Shown piece by piece: positions 59,091-64,000 of a stretch of 64,000 nt of DNA. Numbering within the stretch: the stretch's first letter is position 1; each line of letters opens with the position of its first letter. The position numbers and the translations under genes were made by a program. The notes beneath the pieces were generated by a model, which saw only the letters and a list, made by a program, of their open reading frames with translations, made no database searches and was not told the DNA's origin. The DNA is taken from contig NZ_SLWN01000001.1 in NCBI RefSeq assembly GCF_004342025.1, forward strand, positions 727,972 through 791,971, read 5' to 3'. Source of the stretch: Kribbella steppae (GTDB taxonomy: Bacteria > Actinomycetota > Actinomycetes > Propionibacteriales > Kribbellaceae).

Positions 59091-59952
59091 TCTCTGCCGC
59101 GATCCGGCCGACCGCCTTCGCGCTTCCCCGCGGATTGGTCCCGCCCGGGTCACTCGACGCGCCGTGGTCGAGGCCGTCGAACTCGATCCGCCGGCAGTGC
59201 GGCAGCGCCTTCTCCAACGTGTCCCGCCACGGCTTGAGCGCCGCCAACCCCTTGCTGCCACCCATCAGCAGCACCTCCGCGGACACCTCGCGGTACGCGT
59301 CGAACGTCCCGGCCAGCTCGGCGATCAGCGCACCTTCCTGGTGGATGGTCGGTGCCAGCTTGCGCATGGTGATCGCGTCGGCGCCGAGCTGACGCTCTTC
59401 CTTGGCCAGCATCCTTTCGGTCATCCCCGTCAGCATCCGCCGCGGCATCACCTTCAGGAACGACGGCGCCAGGTGCAGACCGAACATGCTGGTGACCATC
59501 GCGCCCGGAATATCACCACGGGCGATCTCATGGTCGAAGCGCGCCAGCCAGACGCGATGGCTGTCGCCTTCCATCACCAGCGCAGGCTCATACACCGCCA
59601 CCTTGCGAAGGACCGGCAGCGTGCGCGCCGCCTCCATCACGACTGCACCACCCGCACTCACCCCGAACGCCAACTCGGCATCAGCCAGTGTGAGCACGGC
59701 TTCGACGTCTTCCACCTCGGTACGGACGCTGTGGTCCGGCCGGTGTGGACCGGACAGCCCTCGCCCGCGCCGATCCAGCAGGTAGACGGTGAAGTCGTCG
59801 GCCAGCGCCTGGGCGAGCAGCGTATGGCTGCGGCTCGACTCCATGCTGCCGTGCACGAAGACGACCGCGGGGCCGTGACCGGTCTTCCAGTACCCGATCC
59901 GGGTGCCGTCGCGGGATTCCACCGCGCCCTGAGTGAGTTCCGTTGTCTCCAT
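59071..59952 (-). CDS. Alpha/beta hydrolase
   Basis: A 293-residue alpha/beta hydrolase-fold protein. The oxyanion region is VVFVHGSMESSRSH near residue 31. The nucleophile elbow reads FGVSAGGAVV near residue 95 (G-X-S-X-G). The catalytic histidine is in FDGLDHGASSD near residue 265. It diverges from a PadR-type regulator, with CTAGTTTC repeats and palindromes between the two starts. Substrate unknown; an esterase or lactonase is likely. Confidence 0.9.
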   Translation of the reverse strand: METTELTQGAVESRDGTRIGYWKTGHGPAVVFVHGSMESSRSHTLLAQALADDFTVYLLDRRGRGLSGPHRPDHSVRTEVEDVEAVLTLADAELAFGVSAGGAVVMEAARTLPVLRKVAVYEPALVMEGDSHRVWLARFDHEIARGDIPGAMVTSMFGLHLAPSFLKVMPRRMLTGMTERMLAKEERQLGADAITMRKLAPTIHQEGALIAELAGTFDAYREVSAEVLLMGGSKGLAALKPWRDTLEKALPHCRRIEFDGLDHGASSDPGGTNPRGSAKAVGRIAAEIKAFLS

Positions 59953-59973
59953 GGCTCGATAGTCACACACGAT

Positions 59974-60000
59974 CTAGTTTCATTGCAACTAGTTTCGCAA
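59974..60000. promoter_or_regulatory. Candidate PadR operator with repeated CTAGTTTC
   Basis: CTAGTTTC occurs twice, at 59974 and 59989, 15 bp apart. CTAGTT and AACTAG form an inverted repeat (59974-59992), and AACTAGTT is itself palindromic. The cluster lies between the divergent hydrolase and PadR genes, upstream of both. Confidence 0.6.
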
Positions 60001-60018
60001 ACACGTAAGCTGACGCGC

Positions 60019-60588
60019 GTGACCCTTCGCCGTTCCCCTTTGGCCCTCGCGATCCTCGGCCTGCTCGAGAACGGGCCGCTGCACCCGTACGGGATGCAGC
60101 GGCTGATCAAGCAGTGGGGCAAGGACCAGGTAGTCAACGTCGGCCAGCGCACCAGCCTCTACCGGATGATCGACCGGCTGGAGGACGGCGGATTGATCGC
60201 GATCGGCTCGACCGAGCGGGACGAGCGCTATCCCGAGCGGACGACGTACCACCTGACCGAGGAAGGGCGCACCGTTTGCCGGCAGTGGCTCACCGAGATG
60301 CTCACCACGCCGCGCAACGAGTTCCCGGAGTTCCCGGCCGCGTTGTCGTTCGTGATGCTGCTGATGCCGGAGACCGCGGGCGAACTGCTTGCCGACCGCC
60401 GGGACCGCTTGACGCAACGCATCGCCGACTTCGACGCCGAACTGACCGGCGACCACGACATCCCCCGGTGGGCCCTGCTCGAGACCGAGTATCTGAGGGC
60501 GATCACCGAGGCCGAGGTGCGCTGGATCGACACGATCGTCGACGAGCTGCGGAGTGGTTCGCTGACCTGGAAGCCCGGACCGGTATGA
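60019..60588 (+). CDS. PadR family transcriptional regulator
   Basis: A 189-residue PadR-type repressor. The winged helix occupies residues about 5-85 (LALAILGLLENGPLHPYGMQRLIKQWG, and VNVGQRTSLYRMIDRLEDGGLI). The C-terminal part is helical (Vir_act_alpha_C type). TAAGCT ends 7 nt before the GTG, so it is probably leaderless. The stop overlaps the next start (ATGA). It most likely represses the divergent hydrolase gene and its own operon. Confidence 0.9.
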   Translation: MTLRRSPLALAILGLLENGPLHPYGMQRLIKQWGKDQVVNVGQRTSLYRMIDRLEDGGLIAIGSTERDERYPERTTYHLTEEGRTVCRQWLTEMLTTPRNEFPEFPAALSFVMLLMPETAGELLADRRDRLTQRIADFDAELTGDHDIPRWALLETEYLRAITEAEVRWIDTIVDELRSGSLTWKPGPV

Positions 60589-61217
60589 CCGAGGTCGAGG
60601 TGTGGTGGGGCCGGATCGAGCAGGTGCGGGACGAGTTCGCCGACGACCTGGATCCGGTCGAGCGGGGAAGGTACGCAGCCTACGTACGCGCCGACGACAA
60701 GGCCAGATTCCTGCTGGGATGCACGATCGTACGTCGGTTGCTGGCCAACCGACTGTCGTTGCCTGCAGCAAGTATCAGGCTGGATCGGACCTGCCCGGAG
60801 TGCGGGAAGCCACACGGCAAGGTGCGCGCCGACGGTGCCGAGTTGTCGGTGACGCATTCCGGTGACCTGGTCGGCGTTGCGATCGGCGACCGCCCGGTCG
60901 GACTCGATGTGGAGAAGGTCGATCCGGGCCTCGATGTTGACGGCCTGGCGAGGATCAGCCTGTCAGAAGCCGAGCTGGCGGCGCTCCCCCGGAACGGCGA
61001 GCGGGCCCGCGAGTTCACGACGTACTGGACGCGCAAGGAGGCGGTCGTGAAGGCTACCGGAGACGGGCTTCGCGCTGATCTGCGAACGATCACTGGTCCA
61101 CCGGCTGGGTTCCAGCTCGTTGAGCTCGAGGTTGACGCCGGGTACGTGGCGACCCTGGCGGTGATGTCTCCAGAGCCGCCCGGCGTACGGACGAGGTCGG
61201 CTCAGGTCCTGATCTGA
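60585..61217 (+). CDS. 4'-phosphopantetheinyl transferase (Sfp/AcpS-type superfamily)
   Basis: A 210-residue enzyme expected to move phosphopantetheine from CoA to a carrier protein. The Mg-binding and catalytic signatures are GLDVEKV near residue 106 and [16 protein letters not shown] near residues 149-164. The LSVTHSGD segment near 88 matches the conserved His region. There is no carrier-protein-containing synthase in this window, so it may serve pathways elsewhere. It is coupled to the PadR gene, and the last 16 bases overlap the convergent proA gene. Confidence 0.92.
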   Translation: MTEVEVWWGRIEQVRDEFADDLDPVERGRYAAYVRADDKARFLLGCTIVRRLLANRLSLPAASIRLDRTCPECGKPHGKVRADGAELSVTHSGDLVGVAIGDRPVGLDVEKVDPGLDVDGLARISLSEAELAALPRNGERAREFTTYWTRKEAVVKATGDGLRADLRTITGPPAGFQLVELEVDAGYVATLAVMSPEPPGVRTRSAQVLI

Positions 61218-62446
61218 CCCTCGCCGGTGACGACGTACTTCGTCGACGTCATCTCCGGCAGGCCCATCGGGCCGCGGGCATGCAGCTTCTGGGTGGAGAT
61301 GCCGATCTCCGCGCCGAAGCCGAACTCGCCGCCGTCGGTGAACCGGGTGCTGGCGTTCACCACCACCGCCGCCGAGTCGACCGCGGCGACGAACCGGCGG
61401 GCCGCGGCCTGCGAGCGGGTGATGATCGCGTCGGTGTGACCGGAGCTGTAGCGGCGGATGTGTTGCACGGCCGCCTCCAGCGAGTCGACCACGGCCGCCG
61501 ACAGGTCGAGCGAGTTGTACTCCTTGCCGAAGTCGTCCTCGGTCGCCGCGACCACATCCTTGCCAGCGGCAACCACTGCCGCATCGCCGTGGACCGTCAC
61601 CCCCGCCTCGGCCAGCGCCGGCAGCGCTCGGGCCAGGAAGTCCGAGGCGACCGACGAGTGCACCAGCAGGGACTCGGCCGCGTTGCAGACGCTCGGACGC
61701 TGGGTCTTGGCGTTCAGCAGGATCGTCAGCGCGAGATCCAGATCCGCCTCGGAGTCCACGTACACGTGGCAGTTGCCGACGCCGGTCTCGATCACCGGCA
61801 CGGTCGACTCGGTCACCACGGTCTGGATCAGCCCGGCACCACCGCGCGGGATGAGTACGTCGACCAGCCCGCGTGCCTGCATGAGCTCCTTCACCGCGGC
61901 CCGGTCCGTCGGCACGCCTTGGATCACATCAGCCGGCAGACCGGCTTCGGTGGCGGCTTCCCGCAGTACTGCGATGATCGCCTCGTTCGACGAAGCGGCC
62001 GATGACGAGCCGCGGAGCAGCACCGCGTTGCCCGACTTCAGGCAGATGCCGGCCGCGTCGGCGGTCACGTTCGGGCGGGCCTCGTAGATGATCCCGACCA
62101 CGCCGAACGGCACCCGCACCTGACGAAGCTCCAGCCCGTTCGGCAGCGTGTAGCCGCGAACGACCTCACCGACCGGGTCGGTCAGCCCGGCGAGCTGCTC
62201 GAGACCGGCGGCCATCGCGTCCACCCGGGCCGGGTCCAGCGCCAGCCGGTCGACCGTGGACTCCGGCGTACCGGCGTCCCGCGCGGACGCCACGTCCTTT
62301 GCGTTCGCCGCGACGATCGCGTCCGTGTTCGCCCGCAACGCCGCCGCCATCGCGTGCAGCGCCGCGTCCTTGGTCGCCCGGGAGGCCTCCGCCAGTGCGT
62401 ACGACGCCTCCCGCGCCCGGCGGGCCAGCTCGATGATCTCGCTCAC
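61202..62446 (-). CDS. proA: Gamma-glutamyl phosphate reductase
   Basis: A 414-residue enzyme that reduces gamma-glutamyl phosphate to glutamate semialdehyde in proline synthesis. The catalytic cysteine is in [18 protein letters not shown] near residue 252. Family landmarks are [17 protein letters not shown] and [20 protein letters not shown] near the C-terminus. The GTG at VSEIIELA has TACGAT exactly 6 nt upstream, a leaderless start; the upstream extension in the same frame is not coding. It belongs to the core block with nadD and rsfS, but here four other transcription units separate them. Confidence 0.96.
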   Translation of the reverse strand: MSEIIELARRAREASYALAEASRATKDAALHAMAAALRANTDAIVAANAKDVASARDAGTPESTVDRLALDPARVDAMAAGLEQLAGLTDPVGEVVRGYTLPNGLELRQVRVPFGVVGIIYEARPNVTADAAGICLKSGNAVLLRGSSSAASSNEAIIAVLREAATEAGLPADVIQGVPTDRAAVKELMQARGLVDVLIPRGGAGLIQTVVTESTVPVIETGVGNCHVYVDSEADLDLALTILLNAKTQRPSVCNAAESLLVHSSVASDFLARALPALAEAGVTVHGDAAVVAAGKDVVAATEDDFGKEYNSLDLSAAVVDSLEAAVQHIRRYSSGHTDAIITRSQAAARRFVAAVDSAAVVVNASTRFTDGGEFGFGAEIGISTQKLHARGPMGLPEMTSTKYVVTGEGQIRT

Positions 62447-62495
62447 CCTCCCATCGTAGGGTGAATCCCCGCCGGCCCGCCCAACCGTCTCAACC

Positions 62496-63872
62496 TCAGC
62501 CGGCCACCCAGTAGGTCCGGATGTTGGTGAACTCGCGGAGCCCGTGGGCAGCCAACTCACGTCCGTAACCGCTCCGCTTCGTCCCGCCGAAGGGAACCCG
62601 AGGATCAGAGGCCACAACAGCATTGACGAAGGCCGCGCCCGAGGTGATCTGCCGCGCCAGCTCGACGCCTCGAGAAGCATCCCGAGTCCAGATACTCAGG
62701 CCCAGCCCGTACTGCGTCGCACCGGCCAACGACGCCGCATGCGCAGCATCGCGAGCCACCGCCACCGCGGCGACCGGGCCGAACGTCTCCTCGTCGAACG
62801 CCGGCATCCCCGGAGCGGTCCCGGTCAGCACCGTCGGCTCGAAGAAGTACCCAGGCCCGTCGATGCTTCCGCCACCCGTCGCCAGCACCGCCCCAGCCGC
62901 AACGGACTCGTCCACCTGCCGCTGCAGGGCAGCCCGCAGATCGTCGCGAGCCAGTGGACCAACCGCCACACCACGATCGGTGGGATCGCCGACCGCCAGC
63001 CCTTTGACGCCGACGACGAAGCGGTCGATGAACTCGTCGGCCACCGCCGCCTCGACGATGAACCGCTTCGCGCACACACAGCTCTGCCCGGAGTTCGTGA
63101 ACCTGGCCCGGACCGCCGCCGCGGCAGCCGCGTCGACATCCGCGTCGGCGAGCACCACGAACGCGTCCGAGCCGCCCAACTCGAGCACGGACCGCTTCGA
63201 CGCGCGCCCGGCGGCCGCACCGACCGCGGCGCCGGCCCGATTGCTGCCGGTCAACGTGACCGCCGCGATCCGGTCGTCCGCGATCAGCCCTTCGATCGTC
63301 GCCGGTACGTCGGGCTCGTCCACCACCAGCGTGCGGACCAGATGCTCGGGGAACCCCGCGGCCCGGAACACCTGCTCGATCGCGAGCGCGGACCCGGTCA
63401 CGTTGGGCGAGTGCTTCAGCAGGACCCCGTTGCCAGCGGCAAGCGTCGGTATGGCGAACCGCATGACCTGCCAGACCGGGAAGTTCCACGGCATCACCGC
63501 GAGCACCACACCGATCGGCTCGTACGACACCCAGGCCCGCGCACCGTCGACCGCGACCGGCTCGTCCGCGAGGATCGCGCCACCCTGAGCCGCGTAGTAC
63601 TCAGCAGTGACGGCGGACTTCTCGACCTCGCCCTCGGCCTCACCGATCGGCTTGCCCATCTCGGCCGTCATCAACTCGGCGAGCCCGTCACCAGCGGCTC
63701 GAAGCTCCGCAGCCAGCCGGGTCAGCGCCTCCAACCGCGCACTGACCGGCACCGCTCCCCACGACGCCGCCGCCTCCGCAGCGTGTACGACGACCTGCTC
63801 GAGCTCGGCCGGGGTCATCGCGCCGTACTTCGCCAGCGTCTTCCCGGTGGCCGGATTGATCGTGGTGATCAT
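62496..63872 (-). CDS. NAD(P)-dependent succinate-semialdehyde/aldehyde dehydrogenase
   Basis: A 458-residue aldehyde dehydrogenase of the GabD/YneI type. It opens [19 protein letters not shown]. The catalytic glutamate is in [13 protein letters not shown] near 235, and the nucleophile cysteine in [16 protein letters not shown] near residue 270. The substrate loop and C-terminal [23 protein letters not shown] (in parts) agree with the SSADH group. The ATG overlaps the stop of an upstream cupin-type gene (ATGA). It probably oxidises succinate semialdehyde or a related aldehyde. Confidence 0.9.
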   Translation of the reverse strand: MITTINPATGKTLAKYGAMTPAELEQVVVHAAEAAASWGAVPVSARLEALTRLAAELRAAGDGLAELMTAEMGKPIGEAEGEVEKSAVTAEYYAAQGGAILADEPVAVDGARAWVSYEPIGVVLAVMPWNFPVWQVMRFAIPTLAAGNGVLLKHSPNVTGSALAIEQVFRAAGFPEHLVRTLVVDEPDVPATIEGLIADDRIAAVTLTGSNRAGAAVGAAAGRASKRSVLELGGSDAFVVLADADVDAAAAAAVRARFTNSGQSCVCAKRFIVEAAVADEFIDRFVVGVKGLAVGDPTDRGVAVGPLARDDLRAALQRQVDESVAAGAVLATGGGSIDGPGYFFEPTVLTGTAPGMPAFDEETFGPVAAVAVARDAAHAASLAGATQYGLGLSIWTRDASRGVELARQITSGAAFVNAVVASDPRVPFGGTKRSGYGRELAAHGLREFTNIRTYWVAG

Positions 63873-64000
63873 CGGGCGCTCAGCCCGCCGCGGTCGTTCT
63901 CCGACAGGTGCTCGAAGGTCTCGCCCGTCGCGGTCATGGTGCGGGTGACGTCGCGGCCGCCGTACACCCAGTAGATCCGCATCGGGGTGGTGCCGCGGTT
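63869..64000 (-). CDS. Cupin-domain protein, partial (N-terminus off the right edge)
   Basis: Only the last 43 codons are inside the window. They read NRGTTPMRIYWVYGGRDVTR and then TMTATGETFEHLSENDRGG, ending in TGA. This looks like the closing strands and tail of a small cupin (the form PxRIxWVYGGxDVTRT is familiar from such proteins). The stop overlaps the start of the aldehyde dehydrogenase gene, so the two are probably one operon. Confidence 0.6.
   Translation of the reverse strand, partial: NRGTTPMRIYWVYGGRDVTRTMTATGETFEHLSENDRGGLSAR

Overview
The window is high-GC, densely packed actinobacterial chromosome. GTG and TTG starts are frequent, ATGA/GTGA overlaps are common, and several starts sit 6-7 nt behind a TANNNT hexamer with no ribosome binding site (leaderless style). 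Gene content (GH95 fucosidase with ABC importer, many one-component regulators, gamma-glutamyl phosphate reductase/nadD/rsfS/leuS core block) fits a Kribbella-like member of the Propionibacteriales. The genus is an inference from style, not from a search.

Layout. 1-4.8 kb: XRE/NB-ARC regulator (cut by the left edge), YjbQ-family enzyme, and leuS behind a candidate leucine attenuator with a MRVSLLLS leader peptide. 4.8-6 kb: TetR repressor and divergent membrane protein with two operators. 6-15.3 kb: secreted trypsin-like protease, AraC regulator with phytanoyl-CoA dioxygenase-like enzyme, a Tat-linked GMC oxidoreductase pair, a NarL-type two-component system, an endonuclease/phosphatase-fold protein and a membrane protein. 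15.3-22.6 kb: iron-siderophore binding lipoprotein with an iron-box-like palindrome, then a fucoside importer operon with GH95 alpha-L-fucosidase. 22.6-26 kb: GNAT pseudogene, MFS exporter behind a candidate ribosome-mediated attenuator, and TerC behind a yybP-ykoY-like manganese riboswitch. 26-30.8 kb: the most unusual block, an ATP-grasp ligase plus MFS exporter followed by a cysteine-rich double-psi beta-barrel protein, a Tat-exported protein and a MauE-like membrane protein. 30.8-36.1 kb: XRE/Fic module (mobile mystery protein A/B type), Nudix hydrolase, and a complete Mn/Zn ABC importer with its DtxR/MntR regulator. 36-46.3 kb: metabolic singletons, a 1044-residue BTAD/NB-ARC/TPR regulator, a DUF4097 protein and a drug-type ABC exporter. 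46.5-49.5 kb: CGNR regulator and epoxide hydrolase sharing duplicated operators, a GMC fragment and a SHOCT protein. 49.5-54.1 kb: a small island bounded by an intact tRNA-Ala(GGC) and a copy of its 3' half, carrying an MBL-fold hydrolase, an IS110-type transposase, a dehydratase-like/VOC fusion and a GNAT. 54.3-64 kb: the core block histidine phosphatase-rsfS-nadD and gamma-glutamyl phosphate reductase, interleaved with an Lrp regulator, an MFS transporter, an HxlR-peroxiredoxin fusion, alpha/beta hydrolase, PadR, phosphopantetheinyl transferase and an aldehyde dehydrogenase.

Two themes recur. First, metal homeostasis: an iron-box-controlled siderophore receptor, a Mn-riboswitch-controlled TerC and an MntR-controlled importer lie within 20 kb. 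Second, local autoregulation: most regulators here have a visible palindrome in the promoter they share with the neighbouring gene. As I recall from other actinobacteria, leuS lies only a few genes from the rsfS/nadD block. Here about 50 kb of accessory genes separates them, so much of the window looks like material accumulated inside a conserved neighbourhood.
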